Shown one piece after another: positions 52,330 to 61,353 of a stretch of 64,000 nt of DNA. Under the pieces are notes generated by a model. The model did no database searches, had not been told where the DNA came from, and saw only the letters and a program-made list of their open reading frames with translations. The translations under genes and the position numbers were made by a program. The DNA lies in assembly GCA_963677175.2 (NCBI GenBank), contig CAXXES010000007.1, positions 744,001 through 808,000 of the forward strand. The letters run 5' to 3'. Positions within the stretch are counted from its first letter, which is position 1. Every line of letters starts with the position of its first letter. Source of the stretch: Sunxiuqinia sp963677175 (lineage in GTDB: Bacteria > Bacteroidota > Bacteroidia > Bacteroidales > Prolixibacteraceae).

Positions 52330-53337
52330 CTAGCGTTCGGCAAAATTAACCGGGTGATTTTGCTTTTGAATTAGCTGATAAACATCGTCAAATGTATTGG
52401 CATTCATGAGTTCCGCTCTTAATCGAGCTGCTTCTTCAAACCCGTTGGCGTAGATTTTATAAAATCGTTTCAGAATATTGAAATTTTTAATGCCTCCCCA
52501 GTTCTTTTCAAACAGCCGGGTGTGCCGAATCAGTTGCTCCAATTTCTCGGCTTTGTCTGGCTGTTTGGGAATCGAATTGAAGAACCAGGGATTGTGAAAG
52601 ATCCCTCGTCCAATCATGATACCGTCCACACCATATTGCTGCGAATAGTCTACCGACTGGGCATAAGAAAGCACATCGCCATTACCTAAAATTGGAATTT
52701 CAAGGCCCGACGCATCCCGCAATGCAACAGCTCTAGCAATTTCGTCCCAGTTGGCTTCACCATCCGACTGCTGCTTCTGAATGCGGCCGTGCAAAGTAAT
52801 GGCTGCCGGTTTGGTTTCCAGCAGTTGGTTAATCCACCGCTCCGTCTCATGTTGTTTAATGCCTGTCCTTGTTTTTACCGAAACTGGCAAATGAGTGGCT
52901 TCCTTTGAAGCCAGAATAATTTCCTGCACCAAGGCCGGCTGATCGATCAAGGCGCTACACGAACCTTGCTTCACCACATTTTTTACCGGGCAGCCCATAT
53001 TGATGTCGATGCCATCAAACGCATATTCTTCGGTAATTTCTTTGGCAATCTTGTAAAACACTTCCGGCTTGTTTCCCCAAATCTGAGCCACCAACCGGAT
53101 CCCTTTTTCTTTAAGAAGTTGCCGTTCAGTATCACTAACAATCAGCCGTTCCGCAACCCGTAGCTTGCCTTTTGGGTGGTTCATACCATCAACCGCTGTG
53201 AATTCGGTAAATAACACATGTAGACATCCGGATTCTGAAATGCTGGCGACCAACTCACGAAACGAGGTATCCGTCACATCCTCCATCGGTGCCAATGCCA
53301 TGATCGGTCCCTTGATATCTTGCCAAAAATTATTCAC
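52330..53337 (-). CDS. dus: tRNA dihydrouridine synthase
   Basis: 335 residues. FMN barrel of the Dus family: MALAPMEDVTDTSFRELV, the active-site segment IDINMGCPVKNVVKQG, VKTRTGIKQH, ITLHGRIQKQ, ILGNGDVLS and GIMIGRGIFHNPW. It reduces uridines in tRNA D-loops; which position is modified cannot be assigned. Two bases downstream of trhO, so the two tRNA-modification genes form an operon. Confidence 0.92.
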   Translation of the reverse strand: MNNFWQDIKGPIMALAPMEDVTDTSFRELVASISESGCLHVLFTEFTAVDGMNHPKGKLRVAERLIVSDTERQLLKEKGIRLVAQIWGNKPEVFYKIAKEITEEYAFDGIDINMGCPVKNVVKQGSCSALIDQPALVQEIILASKEATHLPVSVKTRTGIKQHETERWINQLLETKPAAITLHGRIQKQQSDGEANWDEIARAVALRDASGLEIPILGNGDVLSYAQSVDYSQQYGVDGIMIGRGIFHNPWFFNSIPKQPDKAEKLEQLIRHTRLFEKNWGGIKNFNILKRFYKIYANGFEEAARLRAELMNANTFDDVYQLIQKQNHPVNFAER

Positions 53338-53339
53338 AA

Positions 53340-54398
53340 TTACACCTCTGTTCTCTGATTATTGATGCTTAACTTGTTGTCGATGCTTTTCCGAAAGCTT
53401 TTTCGATTGCCAAATTTACGCTTGAAAGTTTGAACATACAACAAGCGCTCCTCCTCAGACGCATGTAAAACCGATTTACATTCATTTGTACAGCAGCCTT
53501 CGAATTCACTCGCACATGCTTCGCACTGGATAAAGAGAATGTGGCACAGGCTGTTGGCGCAGTTGGTGTGCGTGTCACACTTCCTTCCACATTGATGGCA
53601 ATGTGCAATCACTTCTCCATTGACGGATTCCCCCAGCCGCTCATCAAACACGAAGTTTTTCCCAATAAACTTCGACTCCAGGTTCAGTTTTTTAATCTGT
53701 TGGGCATATTCAATAATGCCGCCATGCAATTGGTTGACATCATTAAATCCGTGATGCCTTAAATAAGCGCTGGCCTTTTCACAACGAATTCCGCCAGTGC
53801 AGTACAGCAAGATTTTCCGGTCTTTCTGATCTTTCAGGTCATTTACAACCAGTTCAATTTCTTCTCGAAACGTATCGGCTTCGGGGCAAATGGCCCCTTT
53901 AAAGTGACCAATTTCGCTTTCGTAATGGTTTCGCATATCAATCAGCAAGCAATCCTGATCATCCACTAAATCATGAAATTCCGTCGCGGTTAAATGTTTC
54001 CCCACATTACTTGCGTCGAACGCATTTTCATCCAATCCATCGGCAACAATCTTGGGTCGTATCTTGATGGTCAGTTTATAAAACGACTTACCATCATCTT
54101 CAATCGCATATTTAATTGGCATCTCCTTCAGTTGAGTCACCTCATTCAGTTCATTGAAAAAAGCATCCAGGTGATGTTCAGGAACACTCATTTGTGCGTT
54201 AATGCCTTCGCGAGCCACATAAATTCGTCCCAGGCAATCCAATGCACTCCAATTACGATACAGTTGGTTTCGAAATTCCAAAGGCTCCTGAATTGACACA
54301 TAGCGATAAAATGAAATGGTTTTTCGCTTAAATGCCTCCCCCATCAGACGCTCCTTTAGCTCTTCCTTATTGAATTGATTATACAGATGCATGTTCAA
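53340..54398 (-). CDS. trhO: tRNA uridine(34) hydroxylase, rhodanese-like
   Basis: 352 residues (ATG 54398 or 54392). UPF0176/YceA family: N-terminal ferredoxin-like domain (RIYVAREGINAQMSVPEHHL), rhodanese domain with active Cys in LLYCTGGIRCEKASAYLRHHG, and a Cys-rich C-terminus (HCHQCGRKCDTHTNCANSLC, then CEACASEFEGCC) likely binding zinc. TrhO hydroxylates U34 of tRNA using oxygen. An exact TACCTTTG promoter box is 12 bases upstream. Confidence 0.94.
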   Translation of the reverse strand: MNMHLYNQFNKEELKERLMGEAFKRKTISFYRYVSIQEPLEFRNQLYRNWSALDCLGRIYVAREGINAQMSVPEHHLDAFFNELNEVTQLKEMPIKYAIEDDGKSFYKLTIKIRPKIVADGLDENAFDASNVGKHLTATEFHDLVDDQDCLLIDMRNHYESEIGHFKGAICPEADTFREEIELVVNDLKDQKDRKILLYCTGGIRCEKASAYLRHHGFNDVNQLHGGIIEYAQQIKKLNLESKFIGKNFVFDERLGESVNGEVIAHCHQCGRKCDTHTNCANSLCHILFIQCEACASEFEGCCTNECKSVLHASEEERLLYVQTFKRKFGNRKSFRKSIDNKLSINNQRTEV

Positions 54399-54409
54399 AA
54401 ATTTGCTAA

Positions 54410-54417
54410 CAAAGGTA
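54410..54417 (-). promoter_or_regulatory. -7 promoter box for trhO-dus
   Basis: Minus-strand TACCTTTG, exact consensus, ending 12 bases before the trhO start. Confidence 0.6.
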
Positions 54418-54696
54418 AAAAAACTTCAAGATTAAGAATAAAAGACTGCTTTATCTCTTCTTTGGGGCGTCTTTTTGTCGTCGATATTGGAATATGGCTA
54501 CATATTTGGCCAAATATGTAGCCGAATAAAAACATATTCTACAACATATTCACATTTTTTAATGTCTGATAAACAATTATTTATAATTGCCAAAAATGGA
54601 GGTATTTTCGATTCGTTAAGAAATTTTAAGGTTTTTTTAACATTGAAATGAAATAGTTACTATATTAGCAGAACATTTGAAAACAACTACTTTTAA

Positions 54697-54759
54697 ATGA
54701 AAGAATTATCAAATACCTTTTCTCTCTTTAAACCAATATTTATTTTCTGGTCTAACTAA
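54697..54759 (+). CDS. Possible 20-residue leader peptide ahead of a terminator
   Basis: ATG 54697 to TAA 54759 encodes MKELSNTFSLFKPIFIFW plus two residues. It is followed 16 bases later by a strong intrinsic terminator and preceded by TATATTAG (54661-54668), a one-mismatch -7 box. Either a small peptide gene or the body of a small RNA of about 140 bases. No homology basis. Confidence 0.35.
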   Translation: MKELSNTFSLFKPIFIFWSN

Positions 54760-54774
54760 ACTAAATTATGAATT

Positions 54775-54809
54775 ACGGGTTGCTATGACGATGGCAACCC
54801 GTTTTTTTT
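54775..54809 (+). terminator. Intrinsic terminator
   Basis: 9-bp perfect stem ACGGGTTGC / GCAACCCGT with a 10-base loop, then eight T's. No long gene lies upstream on this strand, which is why a small transcript is suspected. Confidence 0.85.
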
Positions 54810-55249
54810 GAGAACCTCTTCCATCGGATTGAAATTTCCCGGGGATTGTTACTGACTATATGCAGTGAACCAGAAAAGGCTGAAACAACAGATGAAGTTC
54901 CGGCCCGAAATACAACGAATGCTGCTCTCAACAATAGAAGGAATACCTTACCCGAGAGCTGTTTAAGCAAAAACATTCCCGTTCTCGATGTAATGAATTA
55001 CATATATTTGGAAAGCAGGGATTTTATACTTCCTGTCAGTGCTTTCGACTTGCGATTTTTTTTGCCTAATCGATTTAACGAACGTCGTTACGACCACACT
55101 GTTTGTGCCTGCTTAAAAAAGGGAAAGAGCGATTGAAAGAAATATGAAGTCAGGAGATCAAAGAGAACGCGCTGAAAAAGTAAATTTTGCCTAATCAAAG
55201 TTATTTTCCTATGTAAAAATGACAGCGTAGGAGGCATAAAACTGAACAA
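54810..55249. other. Region upstream of the hybrid kinase, no clear gene
   Basis: A 96-codon plus frame (54846-55136) and a 67-codon minus frame (54976-54773) are open but show no signal peptide, motif or start context to support them. The plus frame is in the same direction as the kinase gene and cannot be excluded. Confidence 0.3.
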
Positions 55250-56869
55250 ATGGATAATACGAAAAAAAACGATGACGATGCTGCCAGACGAATGAGTCGT
55301 TCGGTATCAGAAATTTCGTCAAAACAATCCTACATTCATGCAGCTGAAATTGAAAAGATCAGCGTGCTTCATCTAGAAGACACGCTGGAAGATTCCGATT
55401 TGATCCGGATGACCCTTAAAAAAGAGGGATGGCAAATCGACTATAAACGGGTAGACAATGAAAAACATTTTTTAGACGCACTCAGCCAATTGGATTTCGA
55501 CATTATTCTAGCCGACTATCATTTGCCGGGCTACAATGGGATTGAGGCATTGCAGGTTTGTTCCGAACGTTACCCAGAAGTGCCGTTTATCATTGTTTCG
55601 GGTACACTGGGGGAGGAAATTGCCGTGGAGATGCTAAAATATGGGGCAACCGACTACCTCCTCAAAGAAAACCTCCAGCGACTATGTCCCGCTATTAAAC
55701 AGGCTCTTTTTGAAACCCGTTTGAAACAACAAAAAATCCGGGCAGAAGAAGCTCTTAAGCGAAGTGAGGAAAAGTACCGGAATATTTTCGAGAACATTCA
55801 GGATGTATTTTTCCAGATCGACACAGCAGGTAAGCTCGTGGAGATCAGCCCGTCAATCCTCCGCATGAATGGTTATTCTGCGAATGAACTAGTCGATCAC
55901 CAGGCGATGACCCTTTTTGAAGACTCCGCGATATTCAACAACTTGACCGAGCAGATTAAAAGAGATAGGGAGGTTTGGGACTTTGAGGCCAGCTTAAAAA
56001 CAAAAGACGGCCCGACGAAATTCGTGTCCATCAATGCTCATAAAATAATAGATGTCAATATGGAATCCATCGGTATTGAAGGGTCCATGCGCGACATTAA
56101 TGAGCGAAAAAAAGCCGAAAAGGAATTAATAAAAGCCAAAGAACGCGCGGAAGAGAGTGACCGTCTAAAATCCGCCTTCCTGGCTAATATTAGCCATGAA
56201 ATCAGGACACCGATGAACGGTATACTCGGCTTCGCCAGCTTATTGAAAGAATCCCATCTGGATCAGAGATTGCAACAACGTTATATCCGGATTATTGAGG
56301 ATAGTGGCGAACGGATGCTCAACCTGATCAATCAAATTATTGACATCTCGAAGATTGAATCCGGCCAAATGAAGGTCGTCTTAACCAAAGTAAATATCAA
56401 CACGGAACTGGATAAACTCGGTAATTTCTTCTTGCCAATGGCTCAACGGAAAGGTCTCCGTCTTGTGTGTGAAAAACCTTCTTCTCACATAGATCCAATG
56501 ATTTATACCGATCAGGAGAAACTCCATGCTATTTTAACCAACCTGCTGAACAACGCGATTAAGTACACCGAAACAGGGACCGTAGAGTTTGGCTATGAAG
56601 TTCACAACCAAACGTTGAAATTTTTCGTGAATGATACCGGAATTGGAATTGAGCCTAAAAAGCTAGAAGTTATTTTCGATCGTTTTGTGCAGGCCGACAC
56701 CTCGGTTTCGAAAGCCTACGAAGGAGCTGGGTTGGGTCTTTCCATTTCAAAAGCATACGTCGAAATGATTAGAGGCAAAATTCAAGTAGCCTCTTCTAAA
56801 GGAGCCGGATCGCGTTTCGTTTTTACCGTTCCTAATGCACTTGAAGAAGAAACAGAAACGTTCGGGTAA
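55250..56869 (+). CDS. Receiver-PAS-histidine kinase hybrid
   Basis: 539 residues, soluble. Residues 40-165 form an N-terminal receiver (VLHLEDTLEDSDLI, Asp in FDIILADYHLPGYNG, Lys in YLLKENL), 170-290 a PAS domain (YRNIFENIQDVFFQIDTAGK), and 305-535 the kinase (H box FLANISHEIRTPMNGILGFA, N box ILTNLLNNAIKYT, GIGIEPKKL, GAGLGLSISKAYVEM). A receiver ahead of PAS and kinase suggests a relay in which another kinase phosphorylates this one. No partner gene is adjacent. Confidence 0.93.
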   Translation: MDNTKKNDDDAARRMSRSVSEISSKQSYIHAAEIEKISVLHLEDTLEDSDLIRMTLKKEGWQIDYKRVDNEKHFLDALSQLDFDIILADYHLPGYNGIEALQVCSERYPEVPFIIVSGTLGEEIAVEMLKYGATDYLLKENLQRLCPAIKQALFETRLKQQKIRAEEALKRSEEKYRNIFENIQDVFFQIDTAGKLVEISPSILRMNGYSANELVDHQAMTLFEDSAIFNNLTEQIKRDREVWDFEASLKTKDGPTKFVSINAHKIIDVNMESIGIEGSMRDINERKKAEKELIKAKERAEESDRLKSAFLANISHEIRTPMNGILGFASLLKESHLDQRLQQRYIRIIEDSGERMLNLINQIIDISKIESGQMKVVLTKVNINTELDKLGNFFLPMAQRKGLRLVCEKPSSHIDPMIYTDQEKLHAILTNLLNNAIKYTETGTVEFGYEVHNQTLKFFVNDTGIGIEPKKLEVIFDRFVQADTSVSKAYEGAGLGLSISKAYVEMIRGKIQVASSKGAGSRFVFTVPNALEEETETFG

Positions 56870-56880
56870 CGCCCCCGCTG

Positions 56881-58119
56881 TTAATCCAGCGCCTCCAAAG
56901 CCAATTCAATATCTTCAATCAAATCAGCAGCTGCTTCAATCCCTACTGATAGCCGGATGGCTGTTGCTCTGATTTTCATTGCCAGCCGTTCTTCGTCAGT
57001 AAACTCCGCATAAATAGTTGACCAGGGATGAATAATCAGGGATTTATTATCATTGAGGTTGGTGGCACGACGAATGGTATGCAGGTGATTCATAAACTTG
57101 AAACAGGCCGCTTCCGACTCCAAATCAAAGGTCACGATTGTCCCAGGTTTTCCTTCAAATTGCCTGACTGCCAGTTCATATCCGTCTGATTTTTTTAAGC
57201 CGGGATAGGTCACGTTTGTTACCAACGAATGCTGAGACAGGAACTCGCCCAGTTTCAGGCAGTTTTCATAAGAACGATTGAAGCGAAGCTCTAAGATATC
57301 GAGCCCCATAATTTGATAATGAGCCGTATGGGCCGACATGGAGCCGCCGGTATTTCGAAAATAATTTTTGCGTAAGCGGGCTATGAAAGCATCTTTCCCA
57401 AACTTTTTGCTGAAGAATTTCAGGTTGGGATTCAGCGACCAGTTGTAATTACCATGATCCAAAATGACGCCGCCAAATGAAGTTCCTCCTCCTGAAATAT
57501 GTTTGGTTGTTGACATCACTTCGATATCAATACCATGAAAACGTCCATTAAAAATTACAGGCGGTGTAACCGTGCTGTCGGCAATTAAAATCAAATCATA
57601 TTTTCTGGCGATAGCAGCTAATTTTGAAATGTCGGCAATTTCCAGTTGGGGATTGGTCACCGTTTCAAAATAGATCGCCCTGGTATTTTTATCAATTAGT
57701 TTCTCTATTTCATCAGCATTGGTGGTATCAACAAAGCGCGTTTCAAGCCCATAATTGCGTAAACTATGGTCAAGCAACGCATAGGAATGGGCAAACAGGT
57801 GATTTCCGGAGATGATGTTATCACCGCTTTTGCAAATAGCTAAAATGCTATTGGAGATGGCAGCCATTCCGGAAGCCACGGCTAAGGCTTGGTGAGCCCC
57901 GGTCAGCGTTTTCATCTTTTGCTCGAAGTACTCGACCGTAGGATTACTCGACCGCGAATAAACGTGAGCAGGGAGTTTGCCACTGAAGTTATCAACCATC
58001 TCTTCGGCTGTTTCAAACTCAAAAGCAACCGACCCATAAACAGGCATATCTAATGCCCGATGGGCATCATTCTTGGGAAATGGAACATGAAGCGACCGGG
58101 TTGTAAAACTCTTTTTCAT
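56881..58119 (-). CDS. PLP-dependent trans-sulfuration enzyme (O-acyl-homoserine sulfhydrylase-like)
   Basis: 412 residues. Cys/Met metabolism PLP family: YSRSSNPTVEYFEQKM, ALAVASGMAAIS, LILIADSTVTPPV and the PLP lysine in STTKHISGGGTSFGG. Members include O-acetyl/O-succinylhomoserine sulfhydrylase, cystathionine gamma-synthase and methionine gamma-lyase; the LFAHSYALLDHSLRNYG segment and lack of long insertions fit the sulfhydrylase side, but activity is not certain. An exact TATCTTTG box is 27 bases upstream. Confidence 0.88.
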   Translation of the reverse strand: MKKSFTTRSLHVPFPKNDAHRALDMPVYGSVAFEFETAEEMVDNFSGKLPAHVYSRSSNPTVEYFEQKMKTLTGAHQALAVASGMAAISNSILAICKSGDNIISGNHLFAHSYALLDHSLRNYGLETRFVDTTNADEIEKLIDKNTRAIYFETVTNPQLEIADISKLAAIARKYDLILIADSTVTPPVIFNGRFHGIDIEVMSTTKHISGGGTSFGGVILDHGNYNWSLNPNLKFFSKKFGKDAFIARLRKNYFRNTGGSMSAHTAHYQIMGLDILELRFNRSYENCLKLGEFLSQHSLVTNVTYPGLKKSDGYELAVRQFEGKPGTIVTFDLESEAACFKFMNHLHTIRRATNLNDNKSLIIHPWSTIYAEFTDEERLAMKIRATAIRLSVGIEAAADLIEDIELALEALD

Positions 58120-58145
58120 ATGTTCTGCAATATTTTAGTGCTCGG

Positions 58146-58153
58146 CAAAGATA
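58146..58153 (-). promoter_or_regulatory. -7 promoter box for the trans-sulfuration gene
   Basis: Minus-strand TATCTTTG, exact TAnnTTTG match, 27 bases before ATG 58119. Confidence 0.6.
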
Positions 58154-58248
58154 ACAGCTGGAATTTAATTCAGTTCTATAGAAGTACCCTCAGGTTTGTT
58201 TTTTTCCGAGAGAATATTCAACAAACTATGTCAATCGCGCTTTCTTGT

Positions 58249-58256
58249 TATCTTTG
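58249..58256 (+). promoter_or_regulatory. -7 promoter box for the DUF4159 gene
   Basis: Plus-strand TATCTTTG, 20 bases before ATG 58277; supports that start over the longer open frame from 58196. Confidence 0.62.
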
Positions 58257-58276
58257 TTTTCTCAATAAAACCAGAT

Positions 58277-58933
58277 ATGAAGACAAGCTATCTCACCATT
58301 CTGTTTTTGCTTCTTGCGCCTGTACTTTTCAGCCAGAACCCGAATTTAAAGGTGGCTTTGGTCAAGTACAAAGGTGGTGGCGACTGGTATGCTGATCCAA
58401 CTGCTTTGCCCAATCTTATCCGGTTTTGCAACCAGGAGCTAAACACCAACATTGATCCCAAGCCAGGAACTGTTGAGCCCGGCAGCATCGAACTATTTAA
58501 TTACCCGTTTGTGCATCTTACCGGGCATGGCAATGTGATTTTTTCGGACGAAGAGAGCCAAAACCTGCAGCTTTACCTGGAAGCCGGTGGGTTTTTATAT
58601 ATTGATGACAATTACGGACTGGATCAATACATCCGGCGCGAAATGAAAAAAGTATTTCCAAATCAGGAATTTGTCGAGCTCCCACCCGATCATCCGATTT
58701 ACAGGCAAAAATATCACTTTGAAAATGGGTTGCCCAAAATTCATGAACATGACAACAAACGCCCTCAAGGATTTGGCTTGTTTATTGAAGGCCGGTTAGC
58801 TTGTTTTTACACATATGAATCGGATTTGAGTGACGGATGGGAAGATCCTTCTGTGCATAACGATCCACCGGAAGTCAGGAAAAAAGCCCTTCAGATGGGC
58901 GCCAACCTGATTTCCTATGTTTTCAGCAACTAA
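58277..58933 (+). CDS. DUF4159 secreted protein
   Basis: 218 residues from ATG 58277, chosen for the signal peptide (MKTSYLTILFLLLAPVLFSQ) and promoter distance. DUF4159 features: VKYKGGGDWYADPTALPNLI, YPFVHLTGHGNVIFSDEE, GGFLYIDDNYGLD, and a class-I-glutamine-amidotransferase-like layout. In many Bacteroidota and Planctomycetota it sits with MoxR/von Willebrand genes; here it stands with a pterin dehydratase. Function unknown. Confidence 0.9.
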   Translation: MKTSYLTILFLLLAPVLFSQNPNLKVALVKYKGGGDWYADPTALPNLIRFCNQELNTNIDPKPGTVEPGSIELFNYPFVHLTGHGNVIFSDEESQNLQLYLEAGGFLYIDDNYGLDQYIRREMKKVFPNQEFVELPPDHPIYRQKYHFENGLPKIHEHDNKRPQGFGLFIEGRLACFYTYESDLSDGWEDPSVHNDPPEVRKKALQMGANLISYVFSN

Positions 58934-58996
58934 AATCAACAATATTAGATTGAACCAATTGATAATCAACTTGTTTTCAACAGTAAAACAAGTATT

Positions 58997-59227
58997 ATGG
59001 ATTGGAATAAAGAAACTGAGAAAATAACAAAAGAATTTACGTTCAAAAATTTCAAAGAAGCTCTTGGCTTTGTTAACAAGGTAGGCGAATTGGCCGAAAG
59101 TATGGATCATCATCCAGACATCCTGATTCATTCGTACAAGAAAGTAACCATTAGCCTGACTTCGCACAGCGATGGCAAAGTCACCGACAAAGACCGCCAG
59201 CTGGCTTCGAAAATTGACAAAATTTAA
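58997..59227 (+). CDS. phhB: 4a-hydroxytetrahydrobiopterin dehydratase
   Basis: 76 residues, a short member of the PCD/DCoH family. The conserved MDHHPDILIHSYKKVTISL and DGKVTDKDRQLASKID blocks carry the active histidines. It recycles the pterin cofactor of aromatic amino acid hydroxylases; no hydroxylase is adjacent, so the role here is open. Chain lacks the first strand of longer homologues. Confidence 0.9.
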   Translation: MDWNKETEKITKEFTFKNFKEALGFVNKVGELAESMDHHPDILIHSYKKVTISLTSHSDGKVTDKDRQLASKIDKI

Positions 59228-59350
59228 CAGGGACTTCTTTAAAAAGGAATTTTCAACAACGGATGCATGAAAAACTTTTTATTGTTTGTGCTTCTGAAAA
59301 ATGGCTCCGTATGCGTGAAAAAACGATTCGGAATCACATAAAAATGATAA

Positions 59351-59929
59351 ATGAGACTACAAAAAAAGTTTAAATTCCTTTTTAAAAACATGTTAAAAGG
59401 CTTGCTTTCATTGGCAGTCCTTGCTGTTTTGTATCTGCTGGCTAAGGAGTATATCACCATTGACAATCAAGATATTTGGCTTGAACGATTTTACAGCCGG
59501 CCATTGCTGATTTATGGAATCTATATTGGATCCGAAATCTTTTTTGGCTTATTTCCACCCGAAATTTTTATGCTGTGGGCCTATTTTAAAGGAGGTACCT
59601 GGCATTATGTCTTCAATCTGATTTTTTTCGCGGGCGTATCGTATGGTGCCGGCTACCTGGCCTTTTTAGTCGGTCGTTATCTTCATAAGGTGGTGATGTT
59701 TCGTTTTCTAGGTCGAAAGTTTTTCAGCAAGTACTGGCCTTTATTTCGAAAATATGGTTCTTTTCTGATTATCACCGCGGCGCTTACCCCACTCCCCTGG
59801 TCACTGATCAGCATGCTTGTCGGAACCACGGAATATCCAATGAATAAATACCTGAACTTCGCCTTATTCAGGCTTTTGAGGTTTGTTGTTTACGGACTCA
59901 TCGTTTTTCAATCCCATCAGTTTGGGTAG
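59351..59929 (+). CDS. VTT-domain (DedA/SNARE-associated-like) membrane protein
   Basis: 192 residues with about five membrane segments. VTT/DedA pattern: SEIFFGLFPPEIFMLWAYF, the Gly-rich GVSYGAGYLAFLVGRYL, then FLIITAALTPLPWSLISMLVGTTEYP. Family members act as lipid flippases or exchangers. No functional partner nearby. Confidence 0.82.
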   Translation: MRLQKKFKFLFKNMLKGLLSLAVLAVLYLLAKEYITIDNQDIWLERFYSRPLLIYGIYIGSEIFFGLFPPEIFMLWAYFKGGTWHYVFNLIFFAGVSYGAGYLAFLVGRYLHKVVMFRFLGRKFFSKYWPLFRKYGSFLIITAALTPLPWSLISMLVGTTEYPMNKYLNFALFRLLRFVVYGLIVFQSHQFG

Positions 59930-60096
59930 GCGCCTGCTTCCAGATTCCATTCATATTGATTTGGAAGATCAGGAAAAGATTTTGCGAGTTAAATGTCATC
60001 CTGAAATTTCAGGAAAAGGACATTGAAAAGCAAATGGCTCGTTTGGGTATTTAGTGTTCCGAATTAGACGATTCATAATCGCAGCGGCCTGTTTGT

Positions 60097-60540
60097 CTAA
60101 CGAATCCGGTCGATTGAGCGAATTAATGCTTCGTCTTTTCCAATGTTACGAATAGCCAGGTAATCCAGAATGATGGAAATCAGCGGGAATACAACCGCCA
60201 CTTTAAAGCTCACTTCAAAGCCTTTAAAACTGTAGAACGTAAAGAAATAAAACATTCCAAACAGCCCCAGCATCAGCAAAATCGTAAAAACAAGCAGACG
60301 CATTTGCCGAATCCGCTTCTTATACATGAAAATGGCCACGATATGGATAATCAGAATAATTCCGACAAACAGCATAATTGGAAGCCCATTTTCAACCACC
60401 TCCCCGTTGTGCAGGATTCCCTGAATATTGAACAGGTAGAACTTGTTGTTGGCAGCAATTTCGGCAAATGGCAAGGCAAATAAAAGTCCGATTAAACTAG
60501 CAGCAATTAGGATATATAGCGTTTGAATACGTTGAATCAT
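60097..60540 (-). CDS. DUF4293 membrane protein
   Basis: 147 residues from ATG 60540 (MIQRIQTLYILIAASLIGLL), the usual start of this Bacteroidota-specific family; an ATG at 60549 is possible. Four membrane segments. The IQRIQT(L/V)(Y/F) opening and C-terminal LDYLAIRNIGKDEALIRSID are diagnostic. Function unknown. A TAATTTTG box lies about 25 bases upstream on the minus strand. Confidence 0.92.
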   Translation of the reverse strand: MIQRIQTLYILIAASLIGLLFALPFAEIAANNKFYLFNIQGILHNGEVVENGLPIMLFVGIILIIHIVAIFMYKKRIRQMRLLVFTILLMLGLFGMFYFFTFYSFKGFEVSFKVAVVFPLISIILDYLAIRNIGKDEALIRSIDRIR

Positions 60541-60636
60541 GATTTTCAATTTTGTGACAAAATTACATTTTTGGGCAAATGTGGCAATAGTAAAAGTGGA
60601 AATGTTTTGATTTAACAGCAGGCTTCAAGGAAGTCT

Positions 60637-60765
60637 TCAGTAGCAGTCGCCCCGTAACCGCACACATTTTTTGCCTGCTGACGAAAAATTGCCAGCTTCA
60701 ATTACAGGACTAAAGCAAACAAATGAGATGGTGAACAACAAGATTAATGTGTATCGCTTTTTCAT
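60637..60765 (-). CDS. Possible 42-residue secreted peptide
   Basis: ATG 60765 to TGA 60637. It has a classical signal-like N-terminus (MKKRYTLILLFTISFVCF) and a short mature part with two cysteines, CVRLRGDC. Short secreted peptides of this form are common in Bacteroidota and usually missed by gene callers. It could also be the intact start of a decayed gene. Confidence 0.4.
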   Translation of the reverse strand: MKKRYTLILLFTISFVCFSPVIEAGNFSSAGKKCVRLRGDCY

Positions 60766-60799
60766 CTTGATGTCGTTTTAATAATTTCAAGGATAAAAC

Positions 60800-61032
60800 G
60801 AAACCACTATATCGGTACAAGCAACAGGACTCAGGTGCCACTCAGCTTTTTGTGCAACTTCAGATTTCTATACTCCTGACTATCAAGAGAATTTAAGTAC
60901 GGGCACTCAGCTTTTTTTCGTTTTACTCAGGATTTTTTTCAGGAAACTCCCTGCTGAAGAAGCCGTCAAGGTCACCGCGAAACGGTATTCCTGCATTTTC
61001 GTTGCACCTTTGCAGTTAAAATGAGTTGCGGG
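60800..61032. other. Rearranged intergenic DNA before the sialidase fragment
   Basis: No gene. Contains two CACTCAGCTTTTT copies (60840 and 60905) and, on the plus strand near 60998, GTTGCACCTTTGCAGTT, which looks like a promoter -7 region followed by an ATG at 61021 that now leads into unrelated sequence. This suggests a lost gene and a rearrangement breakpoint. Confidence 0.4.
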
Positions 61033-61353
61033 TTACGAACTGTAAGTCTCAAGCATCAAGTTTTTATGCTGGACGCCGTTGGCAACTTCAACCGGAACCG
61101 TCCATTTCCCCTGGACATAACGGCTGGTCCAAATGCCCACATCGGGGTCTTTTTCGGCTGGTCCACCAAACCACGAGGCGATCAGGCCATCTTTAGTTTC
61201 TGCAATGGTGGAAGCGTGGCAACTCGGGAAAGAGACCTCTTCCTGCTGATAAATAAATTCTGATCGTACGATGGCACCGTCTCCGCGAAAAGCTTCTTTG
61301 GCAGAAACAGCGGAACAGAAAAGGATGGCAAATAATACATGGGTTGACTTCAT
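61033..61353 (-). pseudogene. Truncated sialidase (BNR family), N-terminal fragment
   Basis: 106 codons against about 380 for full members. Signal peptide (LFAILFCSAVSAKE), then the sialidase opening SFPSCHASTIAETKDGLIASWFGGPAEKDPDVGIWTSRYVQGKW. Homology stops at about residue 91 (EVANGVQ); the remaining residues come from the word-like repeat (TTGATGCTTGAGACT). Overlaps the symporter stop by four bases, so it was the third gene of a sialic-acid operon. Confidence 0.82.

Noticed and set aside
54846..55136. 96-codon ORF upstream of the hybrid kinase
   Set aside because: No signal, motif, start context or compositional support; left unresolved rather than called.
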